Of a stretch of 50,282 nucleotides of DNA, positions 1-10,043 are shown one piece after another. A program made the position numbers and the translations under genes. Positions within the stretch are counted from its first letter, which is position 1. Every line of letters begins with the position of its first letter. The notes beneath the pieces are model-generated. The model worked only from the letters and a program-made list of their open reading frames with translations. It did no database searches and had not been told where the DNA came from. The stretch comes from an uncultured Caryophanales bacterium (GTDB lineage Bacteria; Bacillota_I; Bacilli_A; RF39; UBA660). The stretch lies in NCBI GenBank assembly GCA_948442255.1, contig CAOJRT010000009.1, positions 1-50,282 of the forward strand, written 5' to 3'.

Positions 1-57
1 ATTTTATTCATAAGAAAACCTCTAGAAAAATCTAGGGGTTTGTCTACACTCTGTTTA

Positions 58-80
58 AAATAGGATGTTACATCCTATTT
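58..80 (-). terminator. Hairpin terminator of the minus-strand operon
   Basis: A perfect inverted repeat with 10-base arms (AAATAGGATG / CATCCTATTT) around a 3-base loop overlaps the TAG stop of the lipoprotein gene. A second hairpin at 17-40 (AACCTCTAGA / TCTAGGGGTT, loop AAAA) follows, with TTTTCTTA after it on the minus strand. Together they probably end the transcript that includes addB and addA. Confidence 0.65.
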
Positions 81-761
81 TATTGTGATTGTATTTTTTA
101 TTGTGTTAATTTGGTCCCCTATTTGTTCATATTCATCTTTAAATTCTTCTTTATATTCATTGGATGTTGGGTAAATAATAACAATTGTCTTTTTTGAATC
201 TGATTTTACCTTTTCCATTTGAATATTTGTATTTTGTAGCTCTTTGAAATCGGAAGACGTAACTGCTTTTATTGTCATAATTTCTCCTCCCACTTCTAAA
301 TTGCTTTTACTATAAATGATAAACCCATTTTCAATTTCTCTTACTGTACATATTTTAATTAAATTAGCAGGTATAGAAAAGGAAAAAGATCCATTCGTAA
401 AACTATTGACATAAGAAAGAACGTTATCAATGTCAGTTACACTAAATATATAGTCCAAATCTAGAACAGATAAATTCCCACTATCTTCTATTTTTCCTTT
501 TATTGTAGCTTTCGTATCATTTTTTAATTCTTGTTCAGTATTTAATTCAATCTTACTAATTGTTTTGTCATTGATTGTGATGGCTTTTTCTAATTCTAAA
601 TAAGTTACTTTCGCTTTTTTTCCTTCTTTGATGATTTCTTTTACTTGAATTGTTCCTGTAAGCAAAATATCTTCATTTATTTTGTATTCTTCTTTTTTAT
701 TACAAGCACATAAGAATAGTATGACTAAAATTAAAATTGTAAACTTCTTTGTTTTCTTCAT
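75..761 (-). CDS. Predicted lipoprotein of unknown function
   Basis: A 228-residue exported protein with no family I recognise. The N terminus is a lipoprotein signal: Lys-rich start (MKKTKK), a hydrophobic run, then the lipobox LCAC with the lipidated Cys at about residue 20, so the mature protein should sit on the outer face of the membrane. The rest is rich in Lys, Glu and beta-prone segments. A longer frame begins at 839, but the ATG at 761 is preceded by AGGTGA at good spacing and starts exactly at the signal peptide, so I chose it. It is the last gene of the minus-strand run below addA; its stop lies inside a terminator hairpin. Confidence 0.75.
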   Translation of the reverse strand: MKKTKKFTILILVILFLCACNKKEEYKINEDILLTGTIQVKEIIKEGKKAKVTYLELEKAITINDKTISKIELNTEQELKNDTKATIKGKIEDSGNLSVLDLDYIFSVTDIDNVLSYVNSFTNGSFSFSIPANLIKICTVREIENGFIIYSKSNLEVGGEIMTIKAVTSSDFKELQNTNIQMEKVKSDSKKTIVIIYPTSNEYKEEFKDEYEQIGDQINTIKNTITIK

Positions 762-835
762 ACTATCACCTATTTTGATTATAGCATTAAAAAACTTTTC
801 TATACTGTAAAATATAAAAAAGTTTACAATTATTT

Positions 836-1297
836 TCAAAAATCTTTGACATTTACATTAGATTCGTTCATTATGTCTGTAAAGTAATTTAGTAAATTGT
901 TGACATTTTTTGTGTAAACACCACATTTTGCTTCATACTGAAAAGTTTCATCTACAGGTGTTACTTTCGTTATTTTCTCTTTTGTATAACTACAATTGTA
1001 TTTTTCGTTTTTTAATTTAAGATTATGACTATCTATACTATAAGAATAAGAATATTCTAGTGTCTCTACTTTGATGGTAGCTTCTTTATAATTAATGGAA
1101 TAAATAGTACTATCTATTTTTTTATTACAAATATCTTTTATACAGGTGTATTCTTGCTTTTTTAGCGTTTTTTTTAACTTTGCACTAGGAGTATTGCTTA
1201 CTAAAAGAAAAATGAGAATTCCTATTAACAAAAGAGATATTAGTAAAATACTTATTAGCAGTATTCTTTTTTTCTTATTTACTATTTTCTTTATCAT
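836..1297 (-). CDS. Membrane-anchored protein, unknown function
   Basis: A 153-residue protein, not recognised. It has a basic start (MIKKIVNKKKR), one strong transmembrane helix at about residues 12-33, and an extracytoplasmic remainder with four Cys, two of them close together (CIKDIC, residues 51-56), which may form disulfides outside the cell. It lies 7 bases after the upstream membrane gene and 74 bases before the lipoprotein, so the three are probably co-transcribed. An N-terminal anchor with a small secreted domain is a frequent plan for envelope proteins in this group; the function stays open. Confidence 0.65.
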   Translation of the reverse strand: MIKKIVNKKKRILLISILLISLLLIGILIFLLVSNTPSAKLKKTLKKQEYTCIKDICNKKIDSTIYSINYKEATIKVETLEYSYSYSIDSHNLKLKNEKYNCSYTKEKITKVTPVDETFQYEAKCGVYTKNVNNLLNYFTDIMNESNVNVKDF

Positions 1298-1304
1298 ATA
1301 ATCC

Positions 1305-1724
1305 CTACTTTATTACTCCGTTATTTTTCTTTTTTGCTTGTTTAATTTTTTCTAATTCTTCGTCTTTTTCTTTTCTATTCTCCCCTAAATAAACAATGCC
1401 ATTCAAAATATGTAAAACACTTAGTATAGAATAAAGAATAATTGGATAGATAAAAGAACGATTAAATATCATCATGAGATATGATAAGATGATAAAGCAC
1501 AGAATAAGACTTAAAACATTGGAATAAAAAGTTAACTTTTTATGACTATTATTGAGAAATGTTATTCCGCTTATAATATTTACTAAAAAGGGAACTAGCC
1601 AACCTACCACTAAAGTGAGTGTGACAATGTCAATAAAATAATCATTAATCTCAAAGAATTCCATTAAAATAAATAAAATAATGGGTAAAACAATGTTTAC
1701 AATGGCTATAATTTTCTTGTTCAT
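1305..1724 (-). CDS. Small integral membrane protein
   Basis: About 139 residues with four hydrophobic helices (near residues 5-20, 30-50, 70-88 and 92-110) and a charged, Lys/Glu-rich cytoplasmic-looking tail. No family recognised. The open frame starts at a TTG at 1733, but the ATG at 1724 has GAAGG nine bases upstream and is the better start. The TTG overlaps the addA stop, so translation is probably coupled to addA. It is followed at once by another membrane protein. Confidence 0.65.
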   Translation of the reverse strand: MNKKIIAIVNIVLPIILFILMEFFEINDYFIDIVTLTLVVGWLVPFLVNIISGITFLNNSHKKLTFYSNVLSLILCFIILSYLMMIFNRSFIYPIILYSILSVLHILNGIVYLGENRKEKDEELEKIKQAKKKNNGVIK

Positions 1725-1725
1725 A

Positions 1726-4700
1726 TTAATCAACCTTCTCTATTGTTCCTTTTAAAATGGAGAATAAGTAAATATTTACTTTCTTTTTACTAATTGTTTC
1801 TATATACTCTTTATAGCCGTTTAATTGATTTACATAAGCTTCTTCTTTTGTGTTACTTAGTTTGTAATCAATGATGTCTATAGAGTCTTCATACTCCATC
1901 ATTAAATCTATTATACCATGATATTCTATCTTATTCTTTTCATATAGGAATTCATATTCCTTATAAATCGTTGCTTGCTCTTTATTTTCTAATAATTTGG
2001 AAGCAAGAAATTGTCTCACTTTCTCTTTTAAGAACGCATTTTCTATATCTTCATAATTAGGATTTATAAAATCAATATGTTCTAATATTTCATGTACTTT
2101 TAAACCTAGTTCTATATTTTTATAAGTTTCTTTATCTATAAGTTGGTTTATTTCTTTAGAGAAGTGCTTTTTCTCTACTTTTACTTTTGCTTCTAAAAAG
2201 GTTGGGAATTCTTTTATTTCAAGAGGTACTTTCTTATTGACTTCCACCTTATTTAGTTTACTTTTATTATAAAGATACTCTTTTGTAAGATTTAAGTCTT
2301 CTAAATTAACATCTTCATAATAAGGCAGTAGTTCTTCTTTTATAGAATTTAGAATGGAACTGAAAGACTTATAATTTCTTCGTGAAGCGATTTCAATGGT
2401 ATGGTTTTCTTCTTTATTAGTTTTTTTGGCATCTACTTTGGGAGTTATTAAAATCATTTGTTCTTTTGCTCTTGTAAGAGCAACATAGAATAGGCGAATT
2501 TTTTCTGCTACTTCTTCTTCTAAATAATGGTATTTTACTAAGTATTTTGTGATTGTTTCTTCTATTCCATTTTCCACGATTGGCGTTATGATTCCATAAA
2601 TATTACTATATAAGACTCTTTCTTTTAAGTCACTGATGTTAAATACTTTATAAAGGCCACTATAGTAACAAATAGGAAATTCTAGTCCTTTTGATTTATG
2701 GATTGTCATAATTTTCACAGAGTTTCCACTCGTATAAGAAGGCGTATATTTCATATCATAAGATTCTTCTTGAAGGTCTTTCAAATACGTATTAAAATCA
2801 TAAATATCATAACCAATTTCTTCTAAATTTTTTGCCGTATCTAATAATTTGGATAAACGTATAATGGATTCATTTATATTCCCAACTGTGATTAATTTTT
2901 CATATATATTCGTTACCTTCATTATTTCTTCTAAAATAACAGAGATGCTACTACTATCTACTTTTTGACTGAGAGAATAGAAAGTACTATATAGTTCTGT
3001 TTCTTTGAAACAATTTTCTTTTATTGTCATAAAGATATCTTGATCAGACATATGGTATAAATAACTTCTTGCTAAAGAAATAAAATCATACTTAAATGCA
3101 TTATCTAAGGTATTTTCTTTTACTTTTAAAAGTAAATCTACGCTATTTTTGATGATATTTATGTCATCACTATCATTTAATTTATCATCTTTATAAAGCG
3201 TTAAGGGTATTCCTACATAAGCAAATATTTTTTTATATAAATCAAAGGATGATGTTCTATCCATTAAAATTACAAAATCATTATAGGTAATTGGTTTTAA
3301 GAGCTTTTTATCTTTATCAAATACTTGGTATTTGCTATTTATTTTATCTTTTATATCTTTAGCAATTGTAAATATTTCAATTTCTTCTTTTGTATATTTT
3401 TTTTCTTCTTTTTCTTCATATTCTAGAATACGCATTTTATAATTATACTCTGTATAACCTTCTTCTGTATAAGAAGTATTTCCATATACCATTTGATGAG
3501 ATTCGTGGTACTCTGCTCCACCAATTCTATTATCCATAATTAAATTAAATACTTCATTAATATTTTCTAATACTTCTTTTCTAGAACGAAAATTTTTTAC
3601 TAGGTCTATTTTCATTCCCTTTTGTTTTTTTGTATAGCAATCATATTTACTTTTAAATAGATAAGGATTGGCATTTCTAAAGCGATAAATACTTTGTTTA
3701 ATATCTCCTACCATATATACATTTTGATTTTCTATGTAGGAGATAAAGGTTTCTTGGATATCATTGGTATCTTGGTATTCATCAATCATGATTTCTTTAA
3801 ATGTCTCTTTTATTTCTTCTCTAACTTCGATAAAATTTTTTACTATTTTTATAGCTAGTAAGGCAACGTCTTCGAAATCATAGATTGCTTTTTCCTTTTT
3901 ATATGTATGGAGGCGAGTTAGGTACTCTCTTATAATAGAGATGATTATTTCTGTATGCGATTTTGTTTTTTGCAGTTTTTTTCGAACTTCTTCTTTTGTT
4001 CCATAAGTTAGAATTGTATTTTTTATATCTTCGATAATTGCTTTTAATTTTTCTTTTTCTTGTTTTACTTCCTCATCGCTCCCATTCGGTAAGTTAGGTA
4101 AGCGATCAATAAAGCAATGTGCATAGACTTCTTCTAAACTAGTTGCACAGCAAAGGGATCTTATAACAGCATCTAGTTTGGGCAAATAAGAATCTACATA
4201 AAAAGAAAGTTGTTCTCTTTGTTTATTTAAATCTTCTATCTTTTGTAATACTATTGTTTCATATTCATCTGCTAAAGAATCTAAGTGTTCTTCACTAAAG
4301 AAATTTCTACTATAGTTTTCTAAGTATTCTTCTTTATTTGGAAGTCCATCTATCTTAGAAGCTATTTTGATAAGACTCTTTTTCAAATCTTTATCATCTT
4401 TCATACAGAAGTCTAGGATTAATTTTTGGAAGTCTTTTTGTTTTTCTTTATAAAAAAGAGCAAATACTTCTTCCATCGTTTTTTTCTTTAAAAGTTCTAT
4501 CATAGAAGCATCTGTTATTTTTATATCTCTATCTATGTTAAGGTGATAGTGATATTTTTTTACAATGGATAAGGCGAAAGAGTCGAATGTTGTTATATAG
4601 GCTTGATCAATTAATTCTAGTTCTTCTTTTAAGTCTTCTTTGTTTTCCATCTCTTTTATAATATTTTTGCGTATTCTTTCTTTCATTTCCGCAGCTGCAG

Positions 4701-4869
4701 ATGAAGTAAAAGTTAAGATTAAAAGTTCATTAATATGAATACCACTTTTTAAAATACGCATTGTTCGTGCTGTTAAAACAGCTGTTTTTCCAGAACCAGC
4801 TCCTGCGGAGACAATAATGTTGGTTCCTTTTTCATGAATGGCAATCTCTTGTTCTTTCGTCCAAGCCAT
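1726..4869 (-). CDS. addA: ATP-dependent helicase/nuclease subunit A (AddA)
   Basis: A 1047-residue UvrD-like SF1 helicase with a C-terminal RecB-type nuclease. With AddB it resects double-strand breaks to a Chi-like site for RecA loading, and degrades linear foreign DNA. Visible motifs: Walker A SAGAGSGKT near residue 24; DEYQDTND (motif II); GDIKQSIYRFR (motif III); TIHKSKGLEFP (motif V); YVALTRAKEQ (motif VI); nuclease residues in the C-terminal GIIDLM...IDYKLSN stretch. It is somewhat shorter than the Bacillus protein (about 1230). The ATG at 4869 has AGGAGG eight bases upstream; the GTG nine bases before it touches that site and is unlikely. Its start overlaps the end of addB by 38 bases, so the pair is translationally linked. 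Confidence 0.95.
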   Translation of the reverse strand: MAWTKEQEIAIHEKGTNIIVSAGAGSGKTAVLTARTMRILKSGIHINELLILTFTSSAAAEMKERIRKNIIKEMENKEDLKEELELIDQAYITTFDSFALSIVKKYHYHLNIDRDIKITDASMIELLKKKTMEEVFALFYKEKQKDFQKLILDFCMKDDKDLKKSLIKIASKIDGLPNKEEYLENYSRNFFSEEHLDSLADEYETIVLQKIEDLNKQREQLSFYVDSYLPKLDAVIRSLCCATSLEEVYAHCFIDRLPNLPNGSDEEVKQEKEKLKAIIEDIKNTILTYGTKEEVRKKLQKTKSHTEIIISIIREYLTRLHTYKKEKAIYDFEDVALLAIKIVKNFIEVREEIKETFKEIMIDEYQDTNDIQETFISYIENQNVYMVGDIKQSIYRFRNANPYLFKSKYDCYTKKQKGMKIDLVKNFRSRKEVLENINEVFNLIMDNRIGGAEYHESHQMVYGNTSYTEEGYTEYNYKMRILEYEEKEEKKYTKEEIEIFTIAKDIKDKINSKYQVFDKDKKLLKPITYNDFVILMDRTSSFDLYKKIFAYVGIPLTLYKDDKLNDSDDINIIKNSVDLLLKVKENTLDNAFKYDFISLARSYLYHMSDQDIFMTIKENCFKETELYSTFYSLSQKVDSSSISVILEEIMKVTNIYEKLITVGNINESIIRLSKLLDTAKNLEEIGYDIYDFNTYLKDLQEESYDMKYTPSYTSGNSVKIMTIHKSKGLEFPICYYSGLYKVFNISDLKERVLYSNIYGIITPIVENGIEETITKYLVKYHYLEEEVAEKIRLFYVALTRAKEQMILITPKVDAKKTNKEENHTIEIASRRNYKSFSSILNSIKEELLPYYEDVNLEDLNLTKEYLYNKSKLNKVEVNKKVPLEIKEFPTFLEAKVKVEKKHFSKEINQLIDKETYKNIELGLKVHEILEHIDFINPNYEDIENAFLKEKVRQFLASKLLENKEQATIYKEYEFLYEKNKIEYHGIIDLMMEYEDSIDIIDYKLSNTKEEAYVNQLNGYKEYIETISKKKVNIYLFSILKGTIEKVD

Positions 4870-7204
4870 CTTCTTCACCTCCTAAAACTTCTTTTAAACT
4901 GCGTTCTTCTAATTCTAAAGTGTTTTCTCTTCTATGAAAACAAATATCTTTTAGATTGCAAAACATACAGCCATCAAATTTATTGCCTACTTTTTTTGAT
5001 TCTATTTTAAAATTTGCTTCTTGAATGTTTCGAGCGGCTTCCTCAATCTTAGTCATTGCAATGCTTTCTAATTTATCTAATTCCTTCTTACTTAGTACTT
5101 TTGTATAAGAAGAAAAATCGCCACTTTTTACAACTTTCATACTCTGTATTAAGTTACTTTCCATATAAGATGTGTCAAAAAGGGAGAGGGTATTTATATC
5201 ACTACAAGAATAACCTTGTAAAAATAGTTTTTTCTTTTTTAACTCTTCATAACTATGTTTATTATCTAATATTACTTCTGTATTTAATATTTTTTGTAAA
5301 TAAATGCCAGCTATTTCTAGGTTTTCTAACCTTTTTATTTGTTTGGCTAAATAAACATATATGGGCAATTGCAAATGAAGACCATGTTCTATAAGACCTA
5401 GGTCATAATCTGTATTTCCTGTTTTATAATCGATAATAGATGCAATTGTTTTATCACCTATTTTTTTGTATTTTATTTTATCTATTTTCCCACTAAAAAT
5501 AATCTTTCCGTTTCCCTTTATAGACGTAACGACTTTTTCTTCATATAGCTCATCATGTAGTTCAGTAAAGTTTTCTTGTTCATGAATGCGATTCACTACA
5601 AAACGAAGTTCTTCTTTTAACTTTTCTAACAAGAGATATTCTTTCTCGCTTAGTAGGTATTTTATTTTTTTCACTTCTTGTTCCCAAAGAGAATCAAACT
5701 CTTCTTTATGATGTTCTAAAACCGCATGAAATAAGTTTCCAATTGTAATAGCAAATGTGTCTTCTTCATCATTTATTTTTAAAATATAGTTTATATAGTA
5801 GGAAAAAGGACAGCTAAAATAAGTATTTAATTTTGTATAAGACAGACTCAATTGATTATTGAGATAGGCTTGAAGCTCTTCTTTTTTTATCCCAGTAAAT
5901 TGGTTATTATAGGTTTTATAGGGTAAGTCTTTATAATGGTTATATAAGACTTCTAATTCCCCATTTGTAGTACCATATTTGTAGTACTCATCTAGCATAC
6001 TGGTTAGCTTTGTTTGATTATATAAATTAGAGTACTCTAAACCAACTTTTATATTTTCTATTATAGGGTATTTTACTGTTTCATTTATGTTTGAAATAGT
6101 ATATTCTTCACCATTATGCTTTAATTTGTAAGTAATCGTTAAATTCTTTATATTTTCTATGTACCCTATAGTACACTCTTTTTCTAGTATGTTTTTTTCT
6201 CTTGTCGTAGACATTGTAAGCTCTATTTTATCTTTATCCGTTAGATAATCTTCATCTTTATAGGTCTTTGGTATTATGTTTTGGTTAAATGCTACCAAAT
6301 AGACATAGTCTTCTTCGTTATAAACATCCTCTAAGGACGCTTCTTTTACCGCATTTTCTTTCTTTTCACAAGAAACAAATGTGTTTTTTAAATCATAAAC
6401 AATTAATTCCTTTACTTTTTCTTTATCGGGTTCAAAAGCGTATTTATTTAAAACCATAATTATTTGGTTATAAATTGCGTTTTCTTCTTCTGTTTTGGTT
6501 TCTATATGCGAGAGGGTATTATTAAAATCATTCTGATAGTAGCGAAGAAATTGTTTTCCGATTGGAGTACTAAATAAACTCACCTCTTCTTTTAATGAAA
6601 AAGGAATATGGAACATAGGGAATATTCTTTTTATTGCTTTTCTATATTCTTCATCTAAATTTAAGAGAAAGAAGTGATGAAAAGAAATGCCATTATATGC
6701 TTTTTTAATAATGTCATTCGCTAAAAAAACGACTTCATCCTCTAGGGTGGAAAAAGCATAGGCGCTATGAGGATATTTATTGTTTGGATTTTCTATTTTT
6801 ACTTCATTTTTTTCTTTTAATTGTTTGATTAAGTAATCTATTTCTTTGGAAATAGAGATTCTATAAAATAAAATAGTTTTATTTTCTAATGATTTTATAA
6901 ATAAATTGTTAATAAATAATAGTTTTTTTGTTAGTAAGTCTTCTTTTATTTGCTTTAAAAAGATAAGTTTTTTATTCTTATAAGGTTTATTTTCTATATA
7001 ATATAAATTGTTTATGTATATTTGGGCGATGGCTCTTTTTACTTTGTATTTTTCCATTATATAAAGAATGGTCTTTTCGTTATAGTCAAAGTAAAATAAT
7101 CTTTTAAATTCTTCATAAGTATATATTTTTCTAGCTTCTAATTGTTTTGTTTTTAGTAATTCTTTTTTTTCATTAGAAGTTGTTATTATTATTTTACTTG
7201 CCAT
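4832..7204 (-). CDS. addB: AddB-like nuclease subunit, short form
   Basis: A 790-residue partner of AddA. The C-terminal third has the RecB-family nuclease motif IDYKTGN and the four Cys that hold the AddB iron-sulfur cluster: one in SCPFSYYINYIL and three in CMFCNLKDIC (CxxC then five residues and C, as in the Bacillus protein). The N-terminal part is unusual: AddB normally runs to about 1150 residues and opens with a Walker A loop, while here the protein opens ASKIIITTSNEKKE with no P-loop and much of the helicase-like region is missing. The ATG at 7204 is preferred to the GTG at 7213. Context right next to addA makes the assignment firm despite the weak N terminus. Confidence 0.85.
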   Translation of the reverse strand: MASKIIITTSNEKKELLKTKQLEARKIYTYEEFKRLFYFDYNEKTILYIMEKYKVKRAIAQIYINNLYYIENKPYKNKKLIFLKQIKEDLLTKKLLFINNLFIKSLENKTILFYRISISKEIDYLIKQLKEKNEVKIENPNNKYPHSAYAFSTLEDEVVFLANDIIKKAYNGISFHHFFLLNLDEEYRKAIKRIFPMFHIPFSLKEEVSLFSTPIGKQFLRYYQNDFNNTLSHIETKTEEENAIYNQIIMVLNKYAFEPDKEKVKELIVYDLKNTFVSCEKKENAVKEASLEDVYNEEDYVYLVAFNQNIIPKTYKDEDYLTDKDKIELTMSTTREKNILEKECTIGYIENIKNLTITYKLKHNGEEYTISNINETVKYPIIENIKVGLEYSNLYNQTKLTSMLDEYYKYGTTNGELEVLYNHYKDLPYKTYNNQFTGIKKEELQAYLNNQLSLSYTKLNTYFSCPFSYYINYILKINDEEDTFAITIGNLFHAVLEHHKEEFDSLWEQEVKKIKYLLSEKEYLLLEKLKEELRFVVNRIHEQENFTELHDELYEEKVVTSIKGNGKIIFSGKIDKIKYKKIGDKTIASIIDYKTGNTDYDLGLIEHGLHLQLPIYVYLAKQIKRLENLEIAGIYLQKILNTEVILDNKHSYEELKKKKLFLQGYSCSDINTLSLFDTSYMESNLIQSMKVVKSGDFSSYTKVLSKKELDKLESIAMTKIEEAARNIQEANFKIESKKVGNKFDGCMFCNLKDICFHRRENTLELEERSLKEVLGGEEDGLDERTRDCHS

Positions 7205-7254
7205 ATGTACCACCGCTTTTATTTTATCATAAAAAAACAGGTATTTTCACCTCT

Positions 7255-7482
7255 TTAATCACGATTAATAATTTTCAAGCAGATAATCATAATTAAAACG
7301 ACACCTATTCCAATTAGTAATATATTCACAGCATCTGCTCCGAAACGGACGACCAATGCATCATAAGTATTTTCTTTTATCATAATAAAGAATTCTTGTA
7401 TTGTTTCAATCATGTCTTTTAGCTCAAATTGTACTTCTTCCCAAAATGTACGATGATTTTTTAAAAGTTGTATTCCAAACAT
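7255..7482 (-). CDS. Small membrane protein upstream of addB
   Basis: A 75-residue protein: an amphipathic, charged N-terminal half (about residues 10-45) and one transmembrane helix at about 52-70 ending in KIINRD. I do not recognise the family. AAGGA lies about ten bases before the ATG. It is the first gene of the addB-addA run, 50 bases ahead of addB, and has its own promoter facing away from tRNA-His. Confidence 0.6.
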   Translation of the reverse strand: MFGIQLLKNHRTFWEEVQFELKDMIETIQEFFIMIKENTYDALVVRFGADAVNILLIGIGVVLIMIICLKIINRD

Positions 7483-7503
7483 TTTTTACACTTCCTTGTT
7501 TTT

Positions 7504-7546
7504 ATTATAATATATACTTGCATTTTCTTCAATTAAATGTTATCCT
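7504..7546. promoter_or_regulatory. Overlapping divergent promoters
   Basis: Minus strand: TTGAAG (7527-7532), 17-base spacer, TATAAT (7504-7509), driving the small membrane gene and probably addBA. Plus strand: TTGCAT (7518-7523), 17-base spacer, TATCCT (7541-7546), with a start near 7553 for tRNA-His. The two interlock over 15 bases, so polymerase can occupy only one at a time. Confidence 0.6.
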
Positions 7547-7558
7547 AGGTATGCATAT

Positions 7559-7635
7559 GGCGGGACTGGTGAAGTGGTTAACACGCTAGATTGTGGCTCT
7601 AGTATGCGTGGGTTCGATTCCCACGTCTCGCCCCA
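7559..7635 (+). tRNA. tRNA-His (GTG anticodon)
   Basis: A complete cloverleaf with 3' CCA encoded. The acceptor GCGGGAC pairs with GTCTCGC (one G-T), and there is an extra G at -1 opposite C73, the identity mark of tRNA-His. The anticodon loop is TTGTGGC and the T loop is GGTTCGATTCC. It stands at the left edge of the accessory block carrying a serine recombinase, a typical integration hot spot, but I found no second copy of its 3' end to prove insertion there. Confidence 0.97.
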
Positions 7636-7736
7636 TATTGAATTTTACGCACACCTTTGTGCGAAAGTTAAAGTAAAAGTTCGTAATACTTGATATTATG
7701 GACTTTTTTTCTTTGCAAAGGTGGTGAGTTTATATA

Positions 7737-8030
7737 ATGAATGTGTCCATAGAATTTTTAGAATTTCCTTTGTGTATAAAAAATAAGATATTAAGAATTA
7801 AAGATATTACCAAACTACATATAGAATATATTGCAGGAAAGAATATTGTTTTTAATAACTCTAATTTAGGACTTAAAGAACCACATAAAATTATCATTAG
7901 TAATGGTAAAAATAAAGTAGTTTTACTTTGTTATGATAATGATACAAATTTGTATGATGAAGAGTTATCTAGAACTATCACAATAAATGAATTGACTAAT
8001 ATAATTGAGTACTTATTAAAAGAAAATTAA
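7737..8030 (+). CDS. Hypothetical protein, 97 residues
   Basis: A soluble-looking small protein with alternating beta-prone stretches (residues 1-65) and a short C-terminal helix (TITINELTNIIEYLL). No motif or family recognised. GGTGAG lies eight bases before the ATG. It stands alone between tRNA-His and the recombinase; a hairpin-forming CGCACA/TGTGCG lies upstream at 7648-7663. It may be island cargo or a host gene. Confidence 0.55.
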   Translation: MNVSIEFLEFPLCIKNKILRIKDITKLHIEYIAGKNIVFNNSNLGLKEPHKIIISNGKNKVVLLCYDNDTNLYDEELSRTITINELTNIIEYLLKEN

Positions 8031-8141
8031 AAAAATTTTTAAATTTATTTTTCCTTTATTTATAAGGGTTAAACAGCTTTTTTAACTATAATTTTCAAAA
8101 TCGTTCCGTTGCATGTCCTAAAAAAATGTGGTATTATGGTA

Positions 8142-8170
8142 ATATACGAAAATTCTAGATAATCGTATAT
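8142..8170. repeat. Inverted repeat upstream of the recombinase
   Basis: Perfect 8-base arms (ATATACGA / TCGTATAT) flank a 13-base centre containing TCTAGA. The site is 83 bases before the recombinase start, after an extended -10-like TGGTATTAT (8129-8137). It could be an operator or half of an attachment site; the sequence alone does not decide. Confidence 0.4.
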
Positions 8171-8194
8171 TTGAATTATTTTGAAGTTCTTAAC

Positions 8195-8220
8195 ACAAGG
8201 GAAATTTTTCCTTGTTTTTT
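8195..8220 (+). terminator. Terminator-like hairpin ahead of the recombinase
   Basis: ACAAGG and CCTTGT arms around a nine-base loop, followed by TTTTT. Its place between the 97-residue gene and the recombinase would stop readthrough from outside, or act as an attenuator in the recombinase leader. The rest of 8031-8252 holds only the inverted repeat and A+T-rich sequence. Confidence 0.5.
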
Positions 8221-8237
8221 GTCGTTAAAAATTATAG

Positions 8238-9962
<1,725 letters not shown>

Positions 9963-10007
9963 AATATGTTAAAATTGTAGTAACAGTTATTTAAATCACA
10001 GATTGGT

Positions 10008-10019
10008 CAGACATGTCTG
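10008..10019. promoter_or_regulatory. 12-bp palindrome before the DUF1016 gene
   Basis: CAGACATGTCTG is a perfect palindrome in the 81-base gap between recombinase and nuclease genes, 25 bases before the start codon. A related dyad (AACAGACA c TGTCTGTT, 10324-10340) lies inside the nuclease gene. A repressor site is possible; chance is not excluded. Confidence 0.3.
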
Positions 10020-10043
10020 GCTAATTAGAAAGGGGCAATATTT

